This document shows, in pieces, positions 7,464 through 15,342 of a stretch of DNA of 18,803 nucleotides (its first letter is position 1; every line of letters starts with the position of its first letter). This stretch comes from Pseudomonadota bacterium (GTDB lineage: Bacteria; Pseudomonadota; Gammaproteobacteria; Steroidobacterales; Steroidobacteraceae), in assembly GCA_021808195.1 (NCBI GenBank), contig JAKBCE010000052.1:1-18803 (forward strand), read 5' to 3'. The notes under the pieces were generated by a model that saw nothing but the letters and a program-made list of their open reading frames with translations, did no database searches and was not told the origin of the DNA. The position numbers were made by a program, and so were the translations under genes.

Positions 7464-8732
7464 ATGACCAGGCAGTCGCCGGCTACGACGCGCAATTTCG
7501 CCATCATCCGCGCGCTCACCTGTCTGATGTTTCTGATGTTCGCCATGACCTCCGATGCCGTCGGCAGCGTCATCCCGAAGATCATCGCCGAGTTTCACCT
7601 GAGCATGAAGGCCGCCTCGGCCTTTCAATATGCGCCCATGGCCGCAATGGCCGCCGGCGCGGTGCTACTCGGGTTTCTCGCCGACCGCCTGGGCCGCAAG
7701 CCGACCATCATCATCGGGCTGGCCTTGTACGGCGTGGCTTCGGCGCTGTTCGCCCTCGGCAGCAGCTTCGGGCAGTTCGTCGCGCTCCTGGCGCTCGAGG
7801 GACTTGGCGTCAGCATCTTCAAGACCGGCGCGCTGGCACTCGTTGGGGACGTTTCGCGCTCGACCGCGCAACACACCGGCCTGATGAATCTGCTCGAGGG
7901 CTTCTTCGGCATCGGCTCGATCATTGGTCCGGCCGTCGTGGCGCTGCTGCTCACCGACCGGCTGTCGTGGAAGTGGCTTTACGTGATCGCCGCTGGCGTA
8001 TGCGCCCTGCTCATCGTGCTCGCCCTGATTGCCGAATATCCCGCGGAGCGGCGCACCGGGCGCCCGCCGGCCGGCCTGCTGCCCACCCTCGCACTGCTGC
8101 GTGACCCGTACGCACTCAGTTTCTCCTGCCTCATCTCGCTCTACGTTGCGGTCGAGGTCGCCATCTACGTGTGGATGCCCACATATCTCGGCTTCTACCA
8201 CGGCGCGCTCATTGCGTTCGTTCCCTACGCACTGACGGCATTCTTCGTGCTGCGGGCCGCCGGCCGGCTGCTCGGGGCGTGGTTGCTGGCACGGTGCTCC
8301 TGGACCATGGCGCTCGCCCTCCTCAGCATCGCCATCTTCGGCTGTTTCGCCGGAAGTCTCGCCGGCGGCTCGCGCCTCGGGTTGATCCTGCTGCCACTCT
8401 CGGGCCTGTTCATGTCGGTGATCTACCCGACCATCAACTCCAAGGGCATCAGCGGGTTCCCAAAAGCCGAGCACGGCCGGGTGTCGGGGCTGCTGCTGGC
8501 ATTTACGGCGCTCGCCGCGGCGCTCGCGCCTTTCGCCATGGGTGCGGTCAGCGACGCCTACCGCAGTCCGCGCTATGGATTCGTGCTCGCCACGGGATTC
8601 GCGCTGCTGCTCGCGCTCGGTCTCGGAGTCAATGCGCTGAGCGGCGCCTCGAAGCGGCGGTTGCGCGCCATGGAGCAGCTCGAGTACGCGCCGGAAACGC
8701 CGACCGCGCTCACCCCGGCGCCGACTCCCTAA
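7464..8732 (+). CDS. MFS transporter, probable sucrose/sugar carrier
   Basis: A 422-residue major facilitator superfamily protein of the inner membrane. The ATG at 7464 is chosen for its AAGGGGGG ribosome-binding site and because TM1 starts soon after; an open frame extends far upstream but overlaps the divergent phosphorylase. MFS motif A is GFLADRLGRKP (70-80) between TM2 and TM3. A buried Asp31 in TM1 (TSDAVGSVIP) could take part in proton coupling. The hydrophobic pattern fits about 12 membrane segments with a central loop near YPAERRTGRP. Substrate is inferred from context: it is the only inner-membrane carrier in the locus and shares an operator with sucrose phosphorylase, which works on cytoplasmic sucrose. 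Its end overlaps the convergent regulator gene by 23 nt. Confidence 0.9.
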   Translation: MTRQSPATTRNFAIIRALTCLMFLMFAMTSDAVGSVIPKIIAEFHLSMKAASAFQYAPMAAMAAGAVLLGFLADRLGRKPTIIIGLALYGVASALFALGSSFGQFVALLALEGLGVSIFKTGALALVGDVSRSTAQHTGLMNLLEGFFGIGSIIGPAVVALLLTDRLSWKWLYVIAAGVCALLIVLALIAEYPAERRTGRPPAGLLPTLALLRDPYALSFSCLISLYVAVEVAIYVWMPTYLGFYHGALIAFVPYALTAFFVLRAAGRLLGAWLLARCSWTMALALLSIAIFGCFAGSLAGGSRLGLILLPLSGLFMSVIYPTINSKGISGFPKAEHGRVSGLLLAFTALAAALAPFAMGAVSDAYRSPRYGFVLATGFALLLALGLGVNALSGASKRRLRAMEQLEYAPETPTALTPAPTP

Positions 8733-9747
8733 TCATCAGCTCGACCGGCAATGTCACCGATTCGGTCTGTTCTCCCTCGATGCGACGGAACAGCAAATCG
8801 ATGAGCGTGCGTGCTCCGAGTTCGACGTCCTGACGCACCGTGGTCAGACTGGGTGTCGTGTGCGCAGCGATCGCAATGTCATCGAAGCCGACCACCGCGA
8901 CATCCTGGGGGACTGAACGGCCCTCGTTCGCCAGCGCGCGCATGGCACTGATCGCAATCACGTCGGTGGCCGCAAACAACGCATCGAAAGATTCCCCGGC
9001 CTGCAGGCAATCGCGCACCGCCTGATACGCCGCATCCGGCGTCAGATGCGCCGGCACCAGGCGCGCCGGCGCAGTGCCGCGCGGCGCGCCCTGCAGGGCG
9101 CGCTCATAGCCCTCGTACCGCTGGCGCAGCTCCGGTCCGGTCGGATCACCGAGGAAGACGATCCGCCGCCGGCCGGACTGCAGCAGATGGCGCACCGCAG
9201 CGCGAGCGCCGCCGGGATTATCCGAGCCGACCGAGCAGTATTTCTGGCCCGGCATCTGCGCTCCCCAAACCACCAGTGGCAGGTAGGTTTCCGCAGCGTG
9301 CTGCAGCGTCTCGTGCTCGGTGCTTTGGCCGATCACCACAATGCCGTCGCTGCGGCCCGAAGCGATCGCATCGCCCAGCCATTCATGCGTCGGGCGCACC
9401 GCCTTTTGCAGGTGCAGTCCGTAGCCGCGCTGCGTGACCGCCTCGGCCAGATGACCGAGCATGGCGACGAAGAACGGATCGGTCAGCGGCTGGCCCGCCT
9501 CGTGCTGCAGCGGAATCATCACTGAAACCATCTGCGTGCGCTTCAGCCGCAGGCTGCGGGCCACCGGATTGACGACGTAGCCGTGCTCCCGGGCGAGCTG
9601 CTCGATACGCTTGCGCTTGCCGGCCTCGACCAGCGGGCTGCCTGCCAGCGCGCGCGACACTGTCGACACGTGCACCCCCGCTAGGCGCGCGATGTCGGTC
9701 ATTTTCGCCGCTTTGCCGCGGCTGCTCTCCCGCGCACGCTGCTTCAT
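8710..9747 (-). CDS. LacI-family transcriptional regulator
   Basis: A 345-residue regulator. The helix-turn-helix is TDIARLAGVHVSTVSRAL (17-34), the hinge helix NPVARSLRLKRT lies at 60-71, and a periplasmic-binding-protein-like effector domain fills the rest (for example FDALFAATDVIAISAMRAL and DVAVVGFDDIAIAAHTTP). The hinge leucine expected to intercalate at the operator centre is present, fitting operators with a central CG. Start is the ATG at 9747. It is convergent with the MFS gene and overlaps its end by 23 nt. The likely targets are the operators at 4841-4854 and 7428-7443. The inducer is probably a sugar or sugar phosphate of the pathway; repressor rather than activator action is inferred from operator positions. 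No matching operator is seen before its own gene, so autoregulation is not evident. Confidence 0.94.
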   Translation of the reverse strand: MKQRARESSRGKAAKMTDIARLAGVHVSTVSRALAGSPLVEAGKRKRIEQLAREHGYVVNPVARSLRLKRTQMVSVMIPLQHEAGQPLTDPFFVAMLGHLAEAVTQRGYGLHLQKAVRPTHEWLGDAIASGRSDGIVVIGQSTEHETLQHAAETYLPLVVWGAQMPGQKYCSVGSDNPGGARAAVRHLLQSGRRRIVFLGDPTGPELRQRYEGYERALQGAPRGTAPARLVPAHLTPDAAYQAVRDCLQAGESFDALFAATDVIAISAMRALANEGRSVPQDVAVVGFDDIAIAAHTTPSLTTVRQDVELGARTLIDLLFRRIEGEQTESVTLPVELMIRESAPG

Positions 9748-9793
9748 AGGTGCGCAGCATAACCGATCGGACCTGCGAATCGCGCGCAGACGC

Positions 9794-11989
9794 TCAGACC
9801 TCGAGCAACAGCCGCTGCGAGTCCTCTTGCTTCAATCTCTCGAGCACCTCTTCGAGCGGCTCGGGCCGGCCGAAGGCGTAGCCCTGCGCGTAATCGACGC
9901 CGAGCTCCCCGACCCGCTCGGCGATTGCGCGGTTCTCGACGAACTCCGCCACCGTGTCGATGGAGAACCCCCGGGCAAGCTCGACGATGCCGCGCACCGT
10001 CGCCTGGGATCGCGGATTGGTCAGGATGTCGCGCACGAACGAGCCGTCGATCTTCACCCGACCGATCGGCAGCGCGTTGAGGTAGGTCAGCGAGTTCGCA
10101 CCCGTGCCGAAATCATCAAGGGCGAACCGGCAGTTCCACTGTGCGAGCCGGCGGATGATCTCCTCGGCGCGCGCCAGGCTGCTCACCGCGGCCTGTTCGG
10201 TGATCTCGAAGGTGATGATGCCAGGCGGCAACTGCGCGGCGCGCAGTTCCTCGCCGAGCTGGCGCGCGAAGGCCTCATCACCGATCGACTGCCCGGAGAG
10301 ATTGATCGAAATGCCGATCCCGCTCGCCTCGAGCACCGCACGGTGCGCGGCGAGCGTCTGCAGCGTCTTGCGTACCACCCAACGGTCGATCGCCGGCAGC
10401 ATCTGGTAGCGCTCGGCGACGGCGACCAGACTCCCGGGCAGCACGATGCCCTCGGTCGGATCGTTGAGACGGACCAGGACCTCGTACCCGCCCGGCAGGT
10501 TCGGGTTGAGCAGCGGCTCGATGCGCTGCGCATAGAGCATCAGCTGGTCCGACTTCAGCGCCGCGCGCAGCTGCCCGACGGTCACCGCATCGACATGCCG
10601 GCGCAGCATGGTTCCGTCATCAAACGTATCGACCTTGAGGCGGTTGCGCCCACGTTTCTTGGCCGTCTTGCACGCAAGTTCCGCGGCCGCAAGCGCCCGC
10701 GCCAAACCCTGCGGCAGCATCAGCAGCGCCGCCACGCCACCGCTGACCGACACGTCAATGGGGTTGTCCACCGGTCCGATGGCGAGGCGGCAGATCCGCT
10801 CCTGCAGCTGCTGGGCGAGCACGGCCGCCACCGGAGTGTCGGTATCGGGCAGCAGTACCGCGAAGCGGTCCGCGGCGATGCGCGCTGCGAGCGCGCTGTC
10901 CGGCAGTTGCGGCGGAGCCAGCAGATCGGCGACGCGCACCAGCAGTTCGTTGCCGATTTCGAAGCCGTACAGCTCGTTGACCACGTGCATCTGATCGACG
11001 TCCAGGTACAGCACGCTGTGGCAGCCGTCGTTGGCCGCGCCGAGAACGCGCGAGTAAACCTGCTCCAGACCCTCGCGGGTGTGCAGTCCCGTGAGGCTGT
11101 CGAATTGCGAGTCGACGATCCCTGCCGCCAGACGGCCGAGGTGTCCGGCAAGCAGCAGATGACGCTGGCGGAAGTCCGTCGCATCGGACGGACGGAAGAA
11201 GGCGAGCACGCCGAGCACCGGACCAGAATCTGCCGCAATCGGCGCAAGCAGAATCTTGCAGCGCGGCGCAGCGGTGCCGCCGCGGCCATTGAGCACCAGC
11301 GGCCGGCGCTTCTGTCGCACCCAGGCGCTCATTTGCACGCGGGAGCGCTGCCACAACTCGGCACACTCCTCGTCAGGGATCGCCGCGCCGGACTGCAGCA
11401 GGGAAAGGTGGTTGTCAGGCAGATACAGAACGCCGAGAGCGCTGCGCATGCGGGCGGTGGCCGCGGTGAGCAACGCGTGCAGGCACGAGCGGCCGCCGGG
11501 CGTCTGCTGCGCCGGGCCAGGCAGCTCGAGCAGCCACTGCAGATCCGCAGAACGCTCGGTGAGCAGCTGTATCGCCTTCTGGCGCGCCAAGTCCTCCTCG
11601 AGCTGACGGCGCAGGCATTCCGTGAGCGGCTGCAACGCCGCGACGACATCTGGCGCCTGCTCCGAGTGCGCGCAGGCGCACGAGAGCGCCACCGCGCCGA
11701 GCAGCTCCCCGTCGGTCGAGGCGAACGGCAGCAGCACCTGCAGCACACCGGCGCTGACCTCGCGGACGGACATGAGCGGACCGCCCGATAGCCACCCCAA
11801 CTCGCGCATCCGTGCGGCGCAAGGCGGGCCCTGCAGCGCGCCCCAGGATTCCAGGACGCCGAGCGCGCCATCGAGCACGCAGATGCCCTGCAGCTCCCCG
11901 AGAATGCTGCGCGCCCAGCCGACGTAAGCGTAGAACGCCCCCTCGGCGGGGTCACATTCGGGTGCGGACGTCGGAATCTCCTGCAACAT
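9794..11989 (-). CDS. Soluble c-di-GMP phosphodiesterase-type protein: GAF-like, degenerate GGDEF, EAL
   Basis: A 731-residue protein without membrane segments. Residues about 15-135 and 165-290 look like two GAF-type sensor folds (moderately sure only for the second). A GGDEF domain follows at about 295-460, but its signature is AADRF (372-376), so cyclase activity is unlikely. The EAL domain covers about 470-725 with Glu503 in an EVL variant, Asn563, Glu595, Asp625-Asp626, Lys646, Glu682 and Gln702, so the set needed for metal binding and c-di-GMP hydrolysis is present. The degenerate GGDEF may act as a GTP-sensing or structural module. The ATG at 11989 has no clear ribosome-binding site and no alternative in-frame start was seen close upstream. 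It lies 114 nt downstream of a second GGDEF-EAL gene and 46 nt before the LacI gene. Confidence 0.9.
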   Translation of the reverse strand: MLQEIPTSAPECDPAEGAFYAYVGWARSILGELQGICVLDGALGVLESWGALQGPPCAARMRELGWLSGGPLMSVREVSAGVLQVLLPFASTDGELLGAVALSCACAHSEQAPDVVAALQPLTECLRRQLEEDLARQKAIQLLTERSADLQWLLELPGPAQQTPGGRSCLHALLTAATARMRSALGVLYLPDNHLSLLQSGAAIPDEECAELWQRSRVQMSAWVRQKRRPLVLNGRGGTAAPRCKILLAPIAADSGPVLGVLAFFRPSDATDFRQRHLLLAGHLGRLAAGIVDSQFDSLTGLHTREGLEQVYSRVLGAANDGCHSVLYLDVDQMHVVNELYGFEIGNELLVRVADLLAPPQLPDSALAARIAADRFAVLLPDTDTPVAAVLAQQLQERICRLAIGPVDNPIDVSVSGGVAALLMLPQGLARALAAAELACKTAKKRGRNRLKVDTFDDGTMLRRHVDAVTVGQLRAALKSDQLMLYAQRIEPLLNPNLPGGYEVLVRLNDPTEGIVLPGSLVAVAERYQMLPAIDRWVVRKTLQTLAAHRAVLEASGIGISINLSGQSIGDEAFARQLGEELRAAQLPPGIITFEITEQAAVSSLARAEEIIRRLAQWNCRFALDDFGTGANSLTYLNALPIGRVKIDGSFVRDILTNPRSQATVRGIVELARGFSIDTVAEFVENRAIAERVGELGVDYAQGYAFGRPEPLEEVLERLKQEDSQRLLLEV

Positions 11990-12002
11990 GGTCGGCAGCG
12001 TA

Positions 12003-12020
12003 ACGGAGGTTTCTCTCCGT
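12003..12020 (-). other. Small stem-loop in the leader of the GAF-GGDEF-EAL gene
   Basis: ACGGAG (12003-12008) and CTCCGT (12015-12020) pair around a 6-nt loop, 13 nt upstream of the ATG at 11989. In the minus-strand RNA the first arm carries GGAG. It could influence translation, but no function is shown. Confidence 0.3.
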
Positions 12021-12058
12021 GAGGTATCGACCAGATCGCGGTCGGACCGCAGCGCGGG

Positions 12059-12093
12059 GCGCCACCGGACTGGCGCACCGTGACGAGCGTCAC
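12059..12093. promoter_or_regulatory. Two inverted repeats between the c-di-GMP genes
   Basis: GCGCCA (12059-12064) pairs with TGGCGC (12071-12076), and next to it GTGACG (12080-12085) mirrors CGTCAC (12088-12093) around AG. The second is a compact palindrome of the kind bound by dimeric regulators; the first could be a stem-loop after the upstream gene. Neither has a U tract. Confidence 0.35.
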
Positions 12094-12103
12094 ACCTCGC
12101 CGC

Positions 12104-14779
12104 TCAGGCGGCGGTGACCGCGATCAGGTCCCGGTCGAACGCCTCGATGGGCACCGGCCGCCCGAACAGGTAGCCCTGGTACTGATCGCAGCCTTGGCGC
12201 ACGAGGGTGTCCCACTGCCACTGCGTCTCGACGCCCTCGGCGATCACCTCCAGAGCGAGACTGCGCGCCATCTGCACGATCGTATGTACGAGCGTCTCCC
12301 CGCCCGGATGGGACATGCCGGTGACGAAGCTGCGATCGATTTTCAGGATACTGATCGGCAACTGGCGCAGGTACGAGAGTGAAGAATAGCCGATGCCAAA
12401 ATCGTCGATCGCAAAGCTGACGCCGAGCCGGCGCAGGGCATGCATCTTGGGGATCACGTCATCCATGTCATGGATCGGCAATCCCTCGGTGATTTCCAGC
12501 TCGAGCAGGCTCGGATCGATACCGGTCCGGGCTATGATGTCACTGACCTCGGCAACGAAGTGCTCGGCTGCGAGCTGCTTGGGGCTGATGTTCACCGCCA
12601 CTTTGAGTCTGCGCGCCGGACTGCCCGGACGCGACCATTCGCGCAATTGCCGGCAGGCGCGCCCGAGCGCCCAGCGGCCGATCTCGTGAATCAGGCCGAT
12701 CTCCTCGGCGAGCGGGATCAGTTCGAGCGGCGAGACCACGCCACGCTGCGGATCGTTCCAGCGCAACAGCGCCTCCGCGCCGAGGGCCGTGCCGTGCAGA
12801 TCGACGCGCCGCTGGAAATACAGCTCGAGCTGATCGGTGCTGAACTCATGGCGCAGGCGTGACTCGAGCCGCGACCGCCGTTCGAGCGCGAGCTGCATCC
12901 CCGGGGAGAACAGCCGCACCGCGTTGCGCCCGGCATCCTTGGCGGCGTGCAGCGCCACGTCGGCGCGCTTGAGCAGCTCGTTGAACCCCGCCCCGGCCTG
13001 TCCACCCCACGGTGCGATCCCGACGCTCGCCGAGCACGAAACCATCTGCCCGCCGATCAGATGCGGCTGCAAGATCGTGGCGAGCAGATCCTCGGCAGTC
13101 CGAGCCGCGGCCGCATCGGCGCCCGTGGCGTCGGCGCCGAGGTCCTCGAGCACCAGCAGGAACTCGTCCCCGCCGACGCGCCCAACCAGATCCTCCCCCG
13201 GAACCGCCGCGCGCAGCCGTTCGGCGGTCTGCTGCAGCAGGATATCGCCCGCCTGATGCCCAAGCATGTCATTGACGGCCTGAAACTTGTCCAGCCCGAT
13301 CAGCAGCGCCGCGCCGTGACCGCCAGCGTGCTCGGCCCACTGCACGGCCGATCGCAGCCGATCGAGCATGAAGCGCCGGTTCGGCAGCCCGGTGAGTGCA
13401 TCGAAGTTCAGCAGGCGCGAGATGCGCTGCTCGGAGTCCTTCTGGTCGGACAGATCGGTCAGTGCGGCGATGTAGTGCGTCCAGCGACCGTCCTCGCCGC
13501 GCACTCCGGTGAGCGAGAGCCACACCGGATACTCCTCACCGTTCTTGCGCCGCGCCCAGATCTCTCCCTGCCAGCGGGCGGACACGCGCACCTGTGCGAG
13601 CAGTTCCCCGAGCGGCGGTAGCGAGGCGGCGCACAGTACCGGCAGTTCCTGGCCGAGCAGTTCGTCCGGACCGTAGCCGCTCATCATGCGCAGTGCTTCA
13701 TTGACCCGAATCATCCGTCCAGCCGCATCCGTCACGAGCATCGCGCCGCTCGACTCGAAGGCGAGCGCCGCGATATGCAGCTCCTGCGCCGAGCGTTCCC
13801 GTTCGGCGCGCAGCTCGATCCGATCGAGCGCGTATTCGATGTCAACGACCATACGCTCGAGCAGATCGCGGATCTTGTCGGTGAATGCCTCCGGCTGCGT
13901 GTCGTACAGCACGAGCAGCGCGTACACCGCGCCGCCGCGGCGCAGCGGTAGCGCCGCGCACGAGCCCCACAAGACCGGCGCGCCCTCGGTGCGCCACGGC
14001 GCCATGCGCGGGTCTCGGCGGAAATCCTGCACGAACACCGCATGCCCTTCGCGCCAGGCGACTCCCACCGGTCCGCGTCCCTCGGGGCGGCTCGCACTGA
14101 CGTGCACGGACAGATCGTTCAAATACCGCTCGAACTGACGCGAGGCGCTGCAGCGCGCCAGCGGCTTGATCCGCCCTGAGGCCGGATCGGACTGCCCGAT
14201 CCAGGCCAAGCGCAGCTCTCCGAAGCGCACAGCGATCTGGCAGACCCGGTCGAACAGTTCCGCCTCGCTCTCACAGCGCGCGATCAACTGGTTGGTCTCG
14301 GCCAGCGTCGAGTACATGCGATTCAGGAACAGGTTCTGCTCGAGTTGCGCGCGCACCTCGGTGTGATCGCGAACCGCCGCAATCAGCGCCCCGGAAGACA
14401 GCGTGCTCAAGCTGATCTCGAGCGGAAACTCGCGACCGTCACGGCGCGTCCCGAGCATCACTCGGCCCCATTCGCAGGCTCCGACCCGGCCTCGGCCTTC
14501 GCGGCGCGCTGTCTCACACTCGTCACCAAAACCGGGTACCAGCCGTTCGACAGATTCTCCGACCAGCGCCCCCGCACTCCAGCCGAACAGTTCCGCGGCG
14601 AGCGGATTGGCCTGCACGATTCGCCCATGCCGATCGACGACGAGCAGCGCATCCGGGGTGGAGGCGAATAGCTCGTGACCGCTGAGCGGAACGTCGCCCA
14701 CGGGACGCCCGTGTCGAATGAAGGTGATGGCGGCAAATGCCAGCGCAACCACGCCGCCCCCGACCGCCGCGAACATCAT
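12104..14779 (-). CDS. Membrane-anchored PAS-GAF-PAS-GGDEF-EAL c-di-GMP protein
   Basis: An 891-residue protein. The ATG at 14779 is preferred: GGAGGG lies 5 nt upstream and it begins directly with the membrane segment, whereas the longer frame starts with a TTG at 14812 lacking such a site. Order: one TM helix (about 3-21), PAS (about 35-145), GAF (about 170-310), PAS (about 335-445), GGDEF (about 455-620), EAL (about 635-885). GGDEF itself is intact (536-540), but the metal-binding stretch normally DxDxFK reads GLDKFQ (495-500), losing the first Asp and the Lys, and no RxxD inhibitory site precedes GGDEF. The EAL domain keeps Glu669, Asn730, Glu762, Asp792-Asp793, Lys813, Glu848 and Gln868. 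Net phosphodiesterase activity is therefore predicted. It is co-directional with the second c-di-GMP gene downstream. Confidence 0.93.
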   Translation of the reverse strand: MMFAAVGGGVVALAFAAITFIRHGRPVGDVPLSGHELFASTPDALLVVDRHGRIVQANPLAAELFGWSAGALVGESVERLVPGFGDECETARREGRGRVGACEWGRVMLGTRRDGREFPLEISLSTLSSGALIAAVRDHTEVRAQLEQNLFLNRMYSTLAETNQLIARCESEAELFDRVCQIAVRFGELRLAWIGQSDPASGRIKPLARCSASRQFERYLNDLSVHVSASRPEGRGPVGVAWREGHAVFVQDFRRDPRMAPWRTEGAPVLWGSCAALPLRRGGAVYALLVLYDTQPEAFTDKIRDLLERMVVDIEYALDRIELRAERERSAQELHIAALAFESSGAMLVTDAAGRMIRVNEALRMMSGYGPDELLGQELPVLCAASLPPLGELLAQVRVSARWQGEIWARRKNGEEYPVWLSLTGVRGEDGRWTHYIAALTDLSDQKDSEQRISRLLNFDALTGLPNRRFMLDRLRSAVQWAEHAGGHGAALLIGLDKFQAVNDMLGHQAGDILLQQTAERLRAAVPGEDLVGRVGGDEFLLVLEDLGADATGADAAAARTAEDLLATILQPHLIGGQMVSCSASVGIAPWGGQAGAGFNELLKRADVALHAAKDAGRNAVRLFSPGMQLALERRSRLESRLRHEFSTDQLELYFQRRVDLHGTALGAEALLRWNDPQRGVVSPLELIPLAEEIGLIHEIGRWALGRACRQLREWSRPGSPARRLKVAVNISPKQLAAEHFVAEVSDIIARTGIDPSLLELEITEGLPIHDMDDVIPKMHALRRLGVSFAIDDFGIGYSSLSYLRQLPISILKIDRSFVTGMSHPGGETLVHTIVQMARSLALEVIAEGVETQWQWDTLVRQGCDQYQGYLFGRPVPIEAFDRDLIAVTAA

Positions 14780-15342
14780 CGGATCCCTCCGCAGCACGCC
14801 CAGGAGCCGCAATGATTGCTCACACGGCCGGCACCCGCGAGCCCATCGCGCCGCGCCACTCGATTCGGTGCTGAGTCGTCACGCATCTGATTTACCTAGC
14901 GTCCTTGATATACGACGCTGTCGTGCGAGACGGAGACGAAGATCACAGCCCGGCAATGTGGCCCGATACGGCAGCCCCCCCTTTGACATATGCAGATCGG
15001 TGCCTATCCGCTCCCCCGGTTCCGTCCGCCGGCGGACCGCTCATGCCCCTCATTGGCGCGCACGCGGAATAACCGTTGCGCCTTCGAGGCCCCCGGACTT
15101 GACGAACTGACGCCATATCGTCGGAATCGCCGCCGCGGCATCGCAATTCCGACCGACCCGCACGCTCTCGGAACGAGAATTGCCCGCCCTGTGCAAACGC
15201 CGCAGTGCTCCACAGTCGGCGCCAAACAGCGGCGGGCCACGATGTGCCAGAACAGCCTCTCAGGCGGCGCGCGTCCCTGCGCGCCTCAATCACCATCGCC
15301 GCCCGCATTGCGCGCGACCGGCATTACTCAACTCACGCAATC
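14780..15342. other. 563-nt gene-free interval
   Basis: No convincing gene is seen here. Open frames on the minus strand (for example 14943-15308) are Arg/Gly-rich, lack a clear ribosome-binding site and resemble no family I recognise. The interval holds the 5' region of the GGDEF-EAL gene on the left, a 7-bp inverted repeat GCAATTC/GAATTGC (15143-15149, 15177-15183), a TCTCG-GAA-CGAGA stem (15166-15178), and tandem stem-loops near the receptor end. I could not place a confident promoter. Confidence 0.6.
15255..15285 (-). terminator. Tandem stem-loops after the second receptor gene
   Basis: GGCGCGC (15266-15272) pairs perfectly with GCGCGCC (15279-15285) across a 6-nt loop, and directly next to it GCCT-CTC-AGGC (15255-15265) forms a second small stem. 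They lie 58 nt downstream of the receptor stop on the minus strand. No U tract follows, so this is a possible transcript 3' end or mRNA-stabilising element rather than a textbook terminator. Confidence 0.35.

Noticed and set aside
9611..11791. 726-codon plus-strand frame
   Set aside because: Antisense to the GAF-GGDEF-EAL gene and the LacI N-terminus; product is Arg/Gln/His-rich with no domain.
14780..14812. TTG start at 14812 for the membrane GGDEF-EAL gene
   Set aside because: The ATG at 14779 has GGAGGG at 5 nt spacing and begins directly with the membrane helix.
14983..14988. TTGACA on the plus strand as a promoter
   Set aside because: The -10 candidate is poor and no plus-strand gene follows; the downstream frame 15205-16167 is antisense to the second receptor.
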